Below, one piece after another: positions 1-11,777 of a DNA stretch of 64,000 bases. This DNA comes from Xiphydria camelus (taxonomy: Eukaryota; Arthropoda; Insecta; Hymenoptera; Xiphydriidae). The stretch is from NCBI GenBank assembly GCA_963678675.1, contig OY783193.1, positions 28,496,750 to 28,560,749 on the forward strand, in the 5' to 3' direction. Within the stretch, counting starts at the first letter, position 1. Each line of letters starts with the position of its first letter. The translations under genes were made by a program, and so were the position numbers. Under the pieces are notes generated by a model. That model ran no database searches. It was given only the letters and a program-made list of their open reading frames with translations, and was not told the origin of the DNA.

Positions 1-236
1 ATATTATCGACTTCTATCGAATGTATTAATCCCTATATTATCGACTTCTATCGAATGTATTAATCCTTATATTATCAATTTCTGCCCTACATAGCTTTAC
101 CCAAGTAGCAAAAGATATTTATCAGACATCCACAAGATGTCTATATGTATGTCTAACCAACAAAAATTGATACGTAAAATACTCTCCAAAAAAGATTTGA
201 AATCAATTAAGATCGCCATGTTCAAGAGTTATACAG
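1..236. repeat. 34-bp tandem repeat and fold-back arm scrap
   Basis: A 34-bp unit (tattatcgacttctatcg...) occurs twice with a third partial copy in the first ~85 bases. Bases 156-229 match the left arm of the palindromic family seen whole at 16354-17088. The match stops at 'ttata' just before 'cagggtg', and the rest of that element appears to resume at 3093. No gene seen. Confidence 0.6.
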
Positions 237-337
237 GGTGTTCGGAAAAAACACCGACACAGAAATAGGGGTGACAGGTTACGTCATTACAAGTATTTTG
301 ATATAAGGGACCTATACCCGCAAGCGCCCCCTTCTGG

Positions 338-1205
338 AGATAGAAAAATGTGCCACAGGATTAGTGCAGTGCCCCCAATATAATGCTAAAGTTGATACAG
401 ACCTTGTCGAAGCATGTCATGTGGGTAGAATTTGATATTCCTACCGTGGCATTGTACCGCAGAGTTCTAGAGATTTTTAATTCCGGCATATTGGAGGTAA
501 AATGCATGTATACTGTCAGTACGCGAAGACGGTATATTATCGAAACGCTGCACAGCTGTACTACCATAATAATATGCTTTCCCAGATAGAAAAATGTGCC
601 ACAGGATTAGTGCAGTGCCCCCAATATACCGCTAAAGTTGATACAGACCTTGTCGAAGCATGTCATGTCGGTAGAACCTGATATTCATACCGTGGCATTG
701 TACCGCAATTCTAGAGAATTCTTTTCTACCTAGGTTGATTTTTGACTGCGAAGAAAAATCAAATTTCCATCAATCCGTCCCGTTCTCGTATGGCGCTGAA
801 AACAAAAAAATTTTAATAAACACTAGGTGCATGTCAACACTGTTGTCATACGGTAAAGCAACGAATGCAATACTTTCCTCAAAATGTCAAATCCATTATC
901 TAGTACCTATAACAGTGATTATATACTCTTCTCTCCGTGTAGCACCGAAAGGATTTCACGCAGGATCCGTCTGAGAGGAGGAAGGAAAGTCAAAGAATGA
1001 GAAAAATCACGTGCGTGAAAGATATGCATTTAGTGAAGTTCACTAAACGTATGTCAATTGGTGTCATACAGCGAAGCAATGAACGCAATACTTTCCTCAA
1101 AATGTCAAACCTATTATCTAGCGTAATAGTGATTAATGTACTCTTCTCTCCGTGTAGCACCGAAAGAGTTTCACGCAGATATCGAGGGTGAGAAGGATAG
1201 GAGGG
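338..1205. repeat. Dispersed repeat with ~246-bp partial tandem duplication
   Basis: A segment starting 'agatagaaaaatgtgccaca' at 338 recurs at 584, about 246 bp apart. The same arrangement is present at 20643 and 20895, and an inverted piece lies at 20318-20475. Beyond ~720 the sequence joins other dispersed repeat. No coding region is recognisable. Confidence 0.6.
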
Positions 1206-1224
1206 AAAATGAAATATAATAACA

Positions 1225-1627
1225 TATAATATAAAACAGTTTTTATAGAAAAATTGTTAGATGTGAAACATCGAAATTCTTCTTTGTAGAAAGTATGCGA
1301 TAGGAAGGATGGACCACGCGTCCGTCGAAAGAACACGTGCGCCAGTGCGCATTTGTATTTATGACTGTGATACTATTAAACAGTACTTACCGATGACAGA
1401 GTTAAGAGAGAGTAAACTAAATGCGCTTTTTGAATAAGAGACAACGGTTCTCTCGTACCGTTTAATAGTACCACAGTCATAAATACAAATGCGCACTGGC
1501 GCACGTGTTCTTTCGACGGACGCGTGGTCCAGCCTTCCCATCGCATACTTTCTACAAAGAAGAATTTCGATGTTTCACATCTAACAATTTTTCTATAAAA
1601 ACTGTTTTATATTATATATTATTATAC
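1225..1627. repeat. Palindromic (fold-back) element, ~163-bp arms
   Basis: Arms at about 1225-1386 and 1462-1627 are near-perfect reverse complements, running from the 'taaaacagtttttatag' side inward through 'gatgtgaaacatc' and 'cgtgcgccagtgcgcat'. Pieces of the same arm recur at 2461-2790, 58950-59245 and 60013-60068. It is non-coding; the mobilising enzyme is unknown. Confidence 0.8.
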
Positions 1628-1906
1628 ACACACGTATTATTTGTATATACTATTATTTATATCTCTATTTTTGGTTTTCTTTCAATTGTATTCACTTCAT
1701 TTAACAATGATCAATACTTGTTTCTATTTTATAATGTCACGATCACTCATAATATTGTCACTATCACTCATATTTAACTGCAATACTTGCAAACAATCAC
1801 ACAACAAAACTAAGTATGTAATAGTCCATCTGCACAACACATCACCGGCATTTTTATATTTTTAACCCTTATGTGAATAACCAGTCGGAATGGCGTTGTA
1901 TTATCA
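1628..1906. other. AT-rich stretch with no recognised feature
   Basis: AT-rich sequence between two repeats. I see no coding potential, RNA gene or clear repeat structure in it. Confidence 0.4.
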
Positions 1907-3092
1907 ATGTCTATTGAGTCTCGAGCAGGAGTTGGTCTTTACACAGAGAATTGCGAACAGTAAGTGATTGTAAAAGCGGCTAGCGGGGCAGGGGTATGCT
2001 TCGACTTTGTTTTTCTATGCATGGTGGGAGAAGGAAATTCTTCGAAACCCCCGAGCTGGAGCATGAAAATTGGCGCCGGGAGAGTACGCAGATTCAGCGC
2101 CGTTCGGTTGGTGCAATCCCCGAAGAAGTACACGTGCACCGCAATAGTCGAATTTATTGCGGGTCTGCACTTTGTCCGAGGAGAGCATAAAAGGCAGAGG
2201 GTTTCTGTTGCCTCCCGCGAGGCTCCTGAAATCTGAGCACGCGCGCGGTCGAGGCCCTTCGCTTTCGACCCGGCGCCTATCACAGACTGAGTTACTATCT
2301 ATTTAGCCGGTCAAATAGACTGAAATTTCTGTGGCAGTAAATTTTTATCGTGTATCCACTGCACAATCTAGCTAGATTTATTTTTCTCAACCGAGATTCT
2401 AGACTAACTCTCGCTAGATTGTTCTCAATGCTGTGTCCACTTGAGTAAATCTAGCTGAAAACGAAAGAACACGTTCGCCAGTGCGCATTTGTATTTATAA
2501 TTGTGATAGTATTAAACGGTACAAACCGTTGTGTCTAATTCAAAAAGCGCATTTAGTTTACTCTCTCTTAACTCTGCCATCAGTCGCTGTTCCGTCTCGC
2601 GATAAACGGAATTCGACACAACGGTTCGTACCGTTTAATGGTATCACAGTCATAAATACAAATGCGCACTGGCGCACGTATTCTTTCAACGGATGCATGG
2701 TCCATCCTTCCTATCGCATACTTTCTACAAAGAAGAATTTCGATGCTTCACATCTAACAATTTTCCTATACAAACGGTATTTAAATGTTATTTTTAAACG
2801 TGCTAACCAATGATCAATCAATCCTCATGCTTTCATTAATGAGGGTAAATACTGCTTCGTACACCGATACAGTGAGCATGTGGTGGTTAAGCTAGGGCTC
2901 GGCGAACGTTGGGACGCAGTTCAGTGAGGAGACGCAGGGTGACCGTTGCCTCTATATCTATATATAGAATACATATAGATATAGAGGCAATGTTCAACGT
3001 TCGCCTGGCCTTAGCGTATTTAGCCACTCCAGCGACGTTTCACGAGCAGCCGGTCTCACCCCCGAAGCGCGGCATAAGATGTTTCACATCAA
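1907..3092 (+). repeat. 1.2-kb long repeat, inverted copy of 58552-59793
   Basis: This segment is the reverse complement, with few differences, of 58552-59793. It runs from 'tgtctattgagtctcgagc' to 'gatgtttcacatc'. It contains a palindromic core (2461-2790) and an AT-rich hairpin at about 2946-2990 flanked by inverted 'ggcgaacgtt'. The right-hand copy abuts the NOF-like pseudogene, so the repeat may be a long terminal repeat of a NOF/Foldback-type element. That link is inference. Confidence 0.7.
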
Positions 3093-3595
3093 AAAGAACT
3101 TGCCGCGTTTTTTCCCTTCAAAATAAAAAATTCAGACACAGTATTATACTCGATGTTTATGCACTTATGATTTTAAATAAATTCATACACTTATATGATA
3201 CCACCAGTATACCGAATGTCGTACAAGAAACCGATCAGGCGGGGGCCTTCTGAATTTCTCAGAATTTGACTTCGGCAGTGCAATTTATGAATCACTCTAA
3301 CACCGTCCAAGCACTACCTACCAATTATTCGGTATAGTGGACAAAATATGAAAACTTAAACGCGCAAGTTCTTTTTTATTAAAATTTTTTAATACATTTT
3401 TTTAGTCGAATTTTGTAGTCACTTGATTTACAATAATTTCCCTTTCAAATGATGCCTTTTACTTTTTATATATAACTCTTGAACATGGCGATCTTAATTG
3501 ATTTCAAATCTTTTTTGGAGAGTATTTTACGTATCAATTTTTGTTGGCACTGAATGAACATGCCGCCTTTTTTTACAGAGAATCTGTTTTTGTGG
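3093..3595. repeat. Right part of the CCCCCC-ended palindromic family
   Basis: Matches the centre and right arm of 16354-17088, ending with the subterminal hairpin 'acagagaatctgt' and 'ttttgtgg'. The left arm scrap is at 156-229. The simplest reading is one old element broken by later insertions now occupying about 230-3092. Confidence 0.6.
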
Positions 3596-3744
3596 TAAGA
3601 TTATACTCGTCAGAGCTGAATTATATATGTGATTTCAGTAATTATTTTAGAAAGACCTGAAAGAATACGAGAGCAGTGAAACATCCTCTCCTAGAGAGAA
3701 TAAGACTATAAGAAATAGAAACGAATTTTCATCCTTTTAAAATG

Positions 3745-3977
3745 AAGTACATACATGCACCGGAGAAAGCAGATCCAGCTCGACAAATGAACTATTCCGA
3801 CTGGTTTTTGTAACGGCAAGTGGACGATCCCTCGTTCGTCAGAAGATTTTGTTCACAGATGAACCGAAATTTTACAACGAAGGATTAGTGAATAATCACA
3901 ACGCCCACTATTGGTCCGTGAGAAATCCTCACTGGGTAGAAGAAGCCGAAGGCGATGGAGTGGAGGCGATGAACTAA
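3745..3977 (+). pseudogene. Tc1/mariner transposase fragment, copy A
   Basis: The reading runs from 'KYIHAPEKADPARQMN' through 'RQVDDPSFVRR' and then, after a one-base loss, into a catalytic-core stretch with 'LFTDE' and 'HYWSVRNPHW'. In Tc1/mariner transposases the Asp of 'FTDES' is the first catalytic residue. This copy also has a nonsense codon (taa) before 'RQVDD', and 'DES' reads 'DEP'. It is far shorter than a ~340-residue transposase and clearly dead. Near-identical scraps are at 27709-27931 and, inverted, at 26991-27205. Confidence 0.7.
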
Positions 3978-4640
3978 AAATAAAATAAAATTTAGTATAT
4001 AAATCAAAACTTGTAGTAGGAAGGAAGAGGGCAAGCACCGATGAGAAAAAAATAGAAATAAAGTATTATAGTTACCCCGATATTGTAGTTACTCCGATGT
4101 TTTTGTTCTTCTCCCACGACTTGGATTCTTCAATATGTAGAAAGATTAATTCCGCTTAGTCTTCAAAGAGTTCGTCCCGTCCTCATATGCAATGCTGAAA
4201 GAAAAGAAGAAGTGACCACAAAGATATGTATTTTTGTGTAGGTTATCAAATTGAGGTTAAATGAAGTAATTCAGAAATTAACTTATCTGATTGCATTTCG
4301 ACTCCTTTTCTGTTGTCTATGTTCGATGAATGACTACAGAAAAATAGCACGGCTTCTATTTATTAATAACTAGCAGCCCGTCCCGGCTTCGCACGGGTAG
4401 ATTGTGGATTGATTTTGTCCGTCCACTATTGTTTAAATACATTTTTAATACAAAACTTTTAGTATTTTTCCCGGGCTACGCAATGGTCATATTGGATTTG
4501 ACCTTGACCATGACCTTCAAGGTTATATCAAGGTCAAATTAATTTTTTTTCACGTTCAAATGTGTCCTTGACCATTTTTTTTCATGTTCCCTTTATTGTC
4601 AGCGGAGGTCAAATTTAGGTCAAGTATAGTTCGACTTTTT

Positions 4641-6525
4641 GAACACCCTGTATAAGATTTACTAACTCAGAAACCTTCGCGGGCATGCGTCCAACCATTT
4701 CCCAACTTTTCATCGCAATCGGATGAACGGTTTAGGAAGGCATAATAATCATCAGTACCCGTACTTTTTGAACACCTTTTATAAGATTTACTAACTCAGA
4801 AACCTTCGCGGGCATACGTCCAACCATTCCCCAAAGTTTCATCGCAATCGGATGAACGGTTTATGAAGGCATAATAATCATCCGTACCGGTACTTTTTGA
4901 ACAGAATTTTTAGCAGATATCTGTACTCATAGGTAGGGAGCCACGCTACGCTAAAAAAACACATGTATTTAATTTAAATTGGAAAGTATATTTCTTTTAT
5001 TAATTTATCTTAAGGCCAGCGGATAGACAATGTTTTTTATTTTTTTATTTGGAGTAAAAACGTGTAAATTTTTCGGTGTGCCAACTCTGGAGCAAGCCAC
5101 ATACAATTGGCCGCGTGAAAAACATGAATTTTCCAAATTTAAGCCAGCAATAGTCAACGATTGACCTTGTGCTTTGTTGATGGTAATAGCAAAAGCAAGA
5201 CGCAAAGGGAACTGGAGCCGCTTGAATTCGAATGTTAAATCATTGAAAATCATAGGTATGCGTGAATGAGGGCGTCTTCGCCTTTGAATTTGCCAGTGAT
5301 AATTGTTACTTCGATTAAATTTGGTTTGCACTAAGGGATTTTTCGTGTAACTGATTTGGAATATTATGTCAGATGTAAGAGATTCCAAATGAAGGTCATG
5401 GTCAAGGTCAAATACAATATCACCATTGTACAGCAACTAAAGAATCCTAAATCCTACTATCAAAAGGAATTTGTATAGGGCCCATAGCTTTCATGGTACG
5501 AAGCCGAACTGTACTTGACCTCAATTTGACCTCCGCTGACCATAAAGGTCATATTTAAAAAATTGTCAAGGACATATTTGAACGTGAAATTTCCCGCTCT
5601 TTTCATTTCCGGTATATAAAATAGAGGTTCGGATTTAAAAAAATCAATTTTACCTAGAAGGTCATTGTCAATGCCAGATCCAATATGACCATTGGGTAGC
5701 CAGGGGAAAATCCTAAAAGTTTTATATCAAACGTTTTTCTCTAAAATGATTTCCCGCTGAGATAATTAGCTGTGCCTGGACTTTTTGAACACCCTGTATA
5801 AGATTTACTAACTCAGAAACCTTCGCGGGCATGCGTCCAACCATTCCCCAACGTTTCATCGCAATCGGATGAACGGTTTAGGAAGGCATAATAATCATCC
5901 GTACCGGTACTTTTCGAACATCCTGTATACGATTTACTAACTCAGAAACCTTCGCGGGCATGCGTCCAACCATTCCCCAATGTTTCATCGCAATCGGATG
6001 AACGGTTTAGGAAGGCATAATAATCATCCGTACCGCTACTTTTTGAACACCCTGTATACGATTTACTAACTCAGAAACCTTCGCGGGCATGCGTCCAACC
6101 ATTCCTAAAAGTTTCATCGTAATCGGATGAACGGTTTAGAAAGGCATAATAATCATCAGAACCGGTACTTTTTGAACACCCTATTTAAGATTTACTAATT
6201 CAGAAACCTTCCCGGGCATGCGTCCAACCATTCCCCAAAGTTTCATCGCAATCGGATGAACGGTTTAGGAAGGCATTTGATATTACCTTAAAGGTCACGG
6301 TCAAGGTTAAATCCAATACGACCACTGGGTAGCCAAGGGAAAATCCTTAAAGTTTTGTATTAAACATTTTTCTCTAAAATGTTTTCCCGCTGAGATAATC
6401 GGCCGTACCGGGACTTTTTGAACACCCTGTATAAGATTTACTAACTCAGAAACCATCGCGGGCATGCGTCCAACCATTTCCCAAAATTTCATCGCAATCG
6501 GATGAACGGTTTAGGAAGGCATAAG
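4641..6525 (+). repeat. 129-bp tandem units in the Helitron
   Basis: A unit containing 'gaacaccctgtataagatttac' and 'tcatcgcaatcggatgaacgg' starts at 4641, 4770, 5787, 5916, 6045 and 6174 with an exact 129-bp step inside each cluster, and a last partial unit is at 6420. Between the clusters lies the helicase remnant. The final unit runs into a (gaca)n tract and the TC end of the element. Confidence 0.85.
5005..5436 (-). pseudogene. Helitron Pif1-like helicase, C-terminal fragment
   Basis: A 143-codon open stretch carries the end of a PIF1-family helicase as encoded by Helitrons. 'LAFAITINKAQGQSL' matches helicase motif V, and 'GQLYVACSRV' near residues 108-117 matches motif VI. Upstream, 'NDLTFEFKRLQFPLRLAF' is the usual lead-in. 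Walker A, Walker B and the whole Rep nuclease are missing, so only the last tenth or so of a RepHel protein remains. No intact start is credible. It lies wholly inside the Helitron and shares its orientation. Confidence 0.8.
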
Positions 6526-6904
6526 AGACATACATACAGACAGACAGACAGACAGACAAACATTCATTTTTATATATATAGATAAAAACACAACAGCTGT
6601 CACATTTTTCGGAGCACCCATCACCTACACTAAAAGTTAGCCGATGTTTTTCAAATTGATTCGTCTCTTCGGTTTGAGTCCGGGCTATCGGGGTTTGAGT
6701 CCGCGCTAACGAAATGACCATTAAATTACAGGAATCGTCGGTATCTCCTAAGCGCCGAGCGATATGCAACCCATTTGCTGGCGTGTATAGTGCGACTGAC
6801 CCTGTATGTATGTTGTTACATATATTGACTCGAGACATTGGAATAGTTTTAAGAAATTCTTTTGCATGCACCGCTGAAATTTCGCCCTTACTCGTAAATA
6901 AATG

Positions 6905-7975
6905 TCCAGCACAACATCGATATTTCACTGCACTTGTGTTCTTCTGGGACTACCTAAAATAATTATAAAAACCCTATATAATTCAGCCCTAACAAGAACA
7001 ATCTTATCGAGCTGTACCTTATCGAGGAGATCTTTCGACTTAATGATTCCGAAATATTTCTATGATGTTTTCCAACATTCGCGAATTTATCGATAAATAT
7101 ATATTTCTAACATACGGTAATGTTCACGAATATTGTAAAATATTGTAGGAATGTTACAGAAATGTTACTTGCAAAAACGTGCTTTGTGGGGTGTAAATGA
7201 TGATATTTTTTAATTTCCATAGCTACACTAGAGGCAAAGAAGAGATGAAATAGAAGTGCGAGGTATATGTACACTTCACGTTTAGCAGGTCGGTATATAA
7301 ATTGGAACTTGTGATAGTATAATACGAAAAAGGAAATATATCCGATAAAGAGAAAAAATAAATAAAGTAGTTACTCCATTATTGTAATCCGATTCCATTG
7401 TGTATCCCTTATTTTTCTGCCACGACTTTAATTGCTGATAGCGAAGAAAATTCAAATTTATTGGTTGATCCATCCACTATCAACAATCAAAGTCGTGGCA
7501 GAAAAATAAGGGATATAATGGAATTGGATTACGATAATAGAGTAACTACTTTATTTTTCTTTTCTTTATCGATATAAGTTTTTCCTCTTTCGTATTATAC
7601 AATCACAAGTTTAAATTTATATACCGACCTGTCAAACGTGAAGTGTACATGTACCTCATTTCTCCTTCATCTCTTCTTCGCCTTTAGTGTAACGATGGAT
7701 TACAAAATATCACCATTTGCACCCCACAAAGCACGTTCTTGCAAGTAACTTTTCTGTAACATTCCTGCGATATTTTACAATATTCGTGAACACTACCGTA
7801 TGTTAGAAATATATACGTCTCGATAAAAACGTTTCGGAACCATTATGTCGAAAAATCTCCCCGATAAGGTATAGTCCGATAAGATTGTACTTGTTCGGGC
7901 TGAATTATATAGGGTTTTTATAATTATTTTTTAGGAAGTTCGAGAAGTATATAGATGCAGCAAAATATCGATGCT
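6905..7975. repeat. ~1-kb palindrome (fold-back family FB1), copy A
   Basis: Arms of about 500 bp (6905-7441 and 7479-7975) are reverse complements, separated by a short loop with 'ttggttgatccatccac'. Landmarks on both arms are 'ataattataaaaaccctat', 'gcaccccacaaagcacg' and 'gccacgacttt'. Other copies, whole or half, are at 28620-29728, 19920-20305, 12880-13370, 60190-60600 and 63740-64000. It lacks a long ORF. Confidence 0.8.
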
Positions 7976-8228
7976 CTGGTAGAAAGAGTAAGGAATAACC
8001 CTCGAAAGATTATTCAGGCTATGGCAAGAAAGGTTAGAATCAGAGGTTAGCAAGCCTACGGTTCGGAGGATATTAAAGGATATTCATCCATTTAAAGTGA
8101 CGTACGTCCATGCACTCGAGACAGCAGATCCAGGTCGCCGAATGAACCAAAGCGGCAGGTTCTTGGAACAACAAGACGATGATCCCTCGTTCGAAAGAAA
8201 CCCCCTCGAGTTCGCATACGATCTGTAA
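7976..8228 (+). pseudogene. Tc1/mariner transposase N-terminal (HTH) fragment
   Basis: Two frames join into a transposase-like DNA-binding segment: 'LVERVRNNPRKIIQAMARK' in the first, then after a frameshift near 8044 'VSKPTVRRILKDIHPFK' and 'RFLEQQDDDPSFERN'. The 'RNNPR...AMARK...VRRIL' pattern is the second helix-turn-helix typical of Tc1/mariner proteins. The catalytic part is absent. It follows directly on the right arm of the palindrome, and the equivalent in copy B is at 29730-29940. Confidence 0.6.
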
Positions 8229-10013
8229 CAAATTGTAAGTAACACAAACAATTTAAAATATACTGAACTAACTAAACGTAGAAACTAAGATTATATTAAT
8301 CTAAGTTAACCAATTCTAATAATGACAGAATTAAGAAAAATGATATATTTCCTCTTTCGTATTATACTACCAATTTATATACCGACCTGTCAAATGCAAT
8401 GAATGCAACTGGTTCTTGTTGGAACAAGTGGATGATCCCTCGTTGTAAATAAACCTGCTCGTGTTCGCAAACGATCTGTAACAAATTGTTAATTACACAA
8501 TTATATGCAGCATTTCACTTCTAAAATATACCGAACTTACTCAGCGTAAAAATTAAGAACCAATTTATATACCGACCTGTCAAATGCAATGAATGCAACT
8601 AAGCAACTGGTTCTTGTTGGAACAACCAGTAGATGATCCCTCGTTCAAAAAAAACCTCCTCGGGTTTGCATACGATCTGTAACAAATTGTAAATTACATA
8701 ATCATATGCAGCATTTCACTATTTAAAATATACCGAACTTACTCGAGCGTAGAAATTAAAAAACTATATCTGAGTTAATCAATTCTATTCTAATAATGAC
8801 AAAATTATTAAAAATGATATATTTCCTCTCTCGTATTATACTACGTTATTCAGCACTTATCTGCCTAATCGGTATCAGTAATTCCTCATTGACCGTCGTT
8901 ACACCGGAGACGAAGAAGAGATGAAATAGAAGTACGTAGAAGTGAGTAGAATAGGAGGTACGTGTACACTTCAGGTTTGACAGGTCGGTGTGTAAATTGG
9001 AACTTGCGGTAATACGAAAGAGGAAATATATCGATAGAGAGAAATAGTGATAAAGTAATTACTTGATTATTATGATCCAATTCCATTTCATCTATTCTGC
9101 CACAGCTTGTATTGATGACTGATTGTGAGAAGAAAAACCTTCGATTTTTCCTGTGCTCGCATGACCCTGAAAACAAAAAATAGAACGAACACAAAGATAT
9201 TGTCCTTCCATTGTGTGAAAGTGAGGTTAAAGCTGTCAGATGGCAATTAAACTTATCTGATGGCAATTCTTCTGAGACCGTCTCCTTTCCTGCTCCTTTC
9301 TTGATGCACAGGCAACTAGAGAAGAATACCACTACATCCGCATTCACTCTATATCGATATTCGAAAAAAATACAAACGATTATTAAACTATACGGAGCGT
9401 CTGTCACATTCACCACTATTGAGATTCACTACTCCGATTACACTGAATTTTTATTTTTTATTAACAAGCGCGTCCGAGGATCGAAAAAATGCGAGGGAAA
9501 TCGTTTCGCGAATGGAAATATTTTATTAATTTTGAAAAATAACTAAACATTCAAGGAATATATTCTCTCACACACTCTCACATACATTTTTGATGGCGTA
9601 TGCGTGTAGCCGCATCTGTGTACACATTTCCAACCATGGCCGAATATCGCCGAAGACAGGCGGAATTTTTGTGAGATTTTGACATATATATGTCGCCCGA
9701 AAAATCGGATTCTCGACTTTTGAGGCGCGAGGGGCGCGGCTTCGCGTTGCTAAGGAAAAATCTCTGTTAATATGTAACTTACAACATTTACTCTGGTCTC
9801 TATCGATAGAGAATAGTCGATTTATATGGCGTAACTAAGCATAATTTTGGTTATAACCGTATATTTATTGAGAAAATTCGATGTTAAAATTGAGGGGTGA
9901 AGGGGGCAGACATTTTTCCTGTAAAGATACACGGGTGCTCGCGGCGATAGCGCTGGCGGCGTCGTTCTGACGACTTGAATGAACATGCCGCGAAACACTA
10001 CCGTGTCTCTTGA
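8229..10013 (+). repeat. Non-coding tail of copy A with a terminal hairpin
   Basis: Tandemly related 'accaatttatataccgacctgtc...gatccctcgtt' segments (8370-8700) are followed by about 1.1 kb shared with 13430-14546, 21030-22849, 31560-32699, 33826-34154 and 40587-41012. All end with a stem 'agacac'/'gtgtct' around a 4-base loop and then 'cttga'. I find no credible coding region; the longer open frames on both strands here are chance overlaps in a repeat. Confidence 0.65.
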
Positions 10014-10030
10014 TTAATGACATCTATATT

Positions 10031-10363
10031 TGGTATAAATGTGGTTGAAATCTAGATATAGACAGCTCGTAGATGTCTGACAGATATCCTAAGTTGACAA
10101 GAATAGATATTCTGTAGTAAATATAATGATACTCTTAAATAAACTTAATTATAAAGCTCTATATTAGTCTTCTCGGCCTTTAATAAAAAGAGAGAACGAG
10201 AAAACCCTCTAAAGCCTTGTAATTCATTTTTTTAAAAATATTATTAATGTTATGTTTTATGACATTATTATATTTACCACAGAATATCGATTCTTGTCAA
10301 CTTAGGATATCTGTCAGACATCTATGCGCTGTCTATATCTAGATTTCAACCATGTTTATACCA
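10031..10363. repeat. Fold-back element, 98-bp arms
   Basis: Arms 10031-10128 and 10267-10363 are near-perfect reverse complements ('tggtataaa...ggttgaaatctagatatagac'). A 138-bp AT-rich centre separates them. Non-coding. Confidence 0.8.
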
Positions 10364-10370
10364 CATAAAG

Positions 10371-10760
10371 GTGGCATTTTCCAGACATATAGACACCTTG
10401 TATATGTCTGACAGATATCTTTTGCTACTTGGGTATGGCTCGTTTTCACCATCTCCATTTCCTCTTTCGTATTATACTACGAGCCAATTAATTATAATCA
10501 CGTTACTTTTGATTTATTCTCGTTATATTTTCAAAGGGATTTATAGGCTAGAGAGCCCTTATATTTTTCACTTTGCCTTAGTATGGAGAAATAAAACATA
10601 CCGCTTTCGAATTTACAGGCCATCGGATTTTTCTTGTATTTTCGTCGTCTACAGAAATTCATGTAGACATTTTACCTTTAACTCTCTAAGTACAGTATGT
10701 CCGATGGCATACTCCAACTTTTGAATTTCCCTGACATTTGGCTGGAAGTAGTTGGGTCGG
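10371..10760 (+). repeat. Dispersed repeat shared with 17190-17410
   Basis: Contains 'gagaaataaaacataccgctttcgaatttacaggccatcggattttt', also present at 17305-17350. 'tgtctgacagatatcttttgctacttggg' at its start is the inverse of 96-135. No gene seen. Confidence 0.5.
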
Positions 10761-11777
10761 TCCTCTAGTCATTCATAGTTAGAATTAGTCTTACGAGCCG
10801 AGCGAAAAGTGTCAAACGTCTGATCTCCCAGTAGCTGTTAATTCGGGAGATCGAAGCATCTAACCTAGAAATTGTTAATTTATAAATAATAATAATGTGC
10901 CAACAGCGTGCTCCGTTTAGCACGTATACTTGTAAGTGTATTCCCGTCGGAGGGATAGTATTACTACAGGACGAATAGGTTACAAGATTTTCATGAAGTC
11001 TTTGACGGTCTTCTTGTATGTCCCCTTTCATAAGGTGCAAACAGAGAGAATGTAACTCCTGTCGTATCCCGAAGAAAATGAGTCGATGGAGATCAGACAA
11101 TGTCGAACTTATCACCGAGCGCCTATCACTCACGGTACTTTCATTGCAATATGCGCTTTTCGTTTTAACTATTACTACTTTAAATAACTTTCACTTCTTT
11201 CAAAGTATTTACCTTGTATGAATTGTTTTTCGTAGGAGGAAGCGGTCAATGATTGTGATTAATTGTAGACAAATTATTCCTGCGATGATGTTCCAGTTGC
11301 AGCTTACATCGTCCGATTTTTAATATATACTTTATCTCTTTTGGAACACCCATCACCCGAGCATAATCACGATTACGTTAACGTTAGTCGCAGAATAGAC
11401 CGCGAACTCGGGCACATTATCGGAGTAGTAGTTCGGCAAACCGAACTGCCTTTCAGTTTTAATAGACGAACTTGTCTACGGCGAGCTGCTATTATCGATC
11501 GCTGCCTCCTACCAAGAACAGTTCATAAAAGATTATTAGCTTGAAAGAAGTTAGTTATTTAACGCTGGAATGAAACAAGAAGCGCGTATTGCAATTCATG
11601 TACCGTGGGTAATAGGCGTTCGGTGACAATCCTGACATTCGCCGATGTCCATCAAGTCATCCTTTTACTGACAGGACACGAGCTAGATCCTCTTCGGTTG
11701 CACTTGTACGAGAGTCCATGTTAGAATAGCGTGAATCTTGATGAAAATCTTCTAACCTACTCGTTCTGTAGTAATAC

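Larger units (their letters stand above)
4370..6582 (-). mobile_element. Helitron with canonical TC...CTAG ends
   Basis: Read on the minus strand the element starts TC (at 6582) and ends CTAG (at 4370), with a GC-rich potential hairpin just inside the CTAG. It sits between A (4369) and T (6583). The paralogous locus reads 'ttattaataa|taaaaacac' at 28310/28311 without it, so there is no target duplication. These are Helitron hallmarks, and the helicase remnant inside is on the same strand. At 2.2 kb it is well short of an autonomous Helitron and lacks any visible Rep domain. Confidence 0.85.
3596..10013 (+). repeat. Compound repeat copy A (paralogue of 27546-32699)
   Basis: Direct-orientation copy of 27546-32699. 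Removing the Helitron here (2213 bp) and the piggyBac plus one TTAA there (970 bp) leaves about 4.2 kb in both. It comprises the right arm of a fold-back mariner derivative, a ~1-kb palindrome, transposase scraps, and a long non-coding tail ending in the hairpin 'acactaccgtgt' and 'ctcttga'. The piggyBac empty site is the single TTAA at 8331-8334. Confidence 0.85.

Noticed and set aside
338..720. CRISPR-like or satellite array
   Set aside because: Only two ~246-bp units with no short repeat/spacer pattern; the genome is eukaryotic.
8886..9546. 176- and 111-codon ORFs, also present at 31572-32232
   Set aside because: Apparent conservation comes from the copy A/B duplication. The two frames overlap on opposite strands and are broken in the other copies of the same repeat (13430, 21030).
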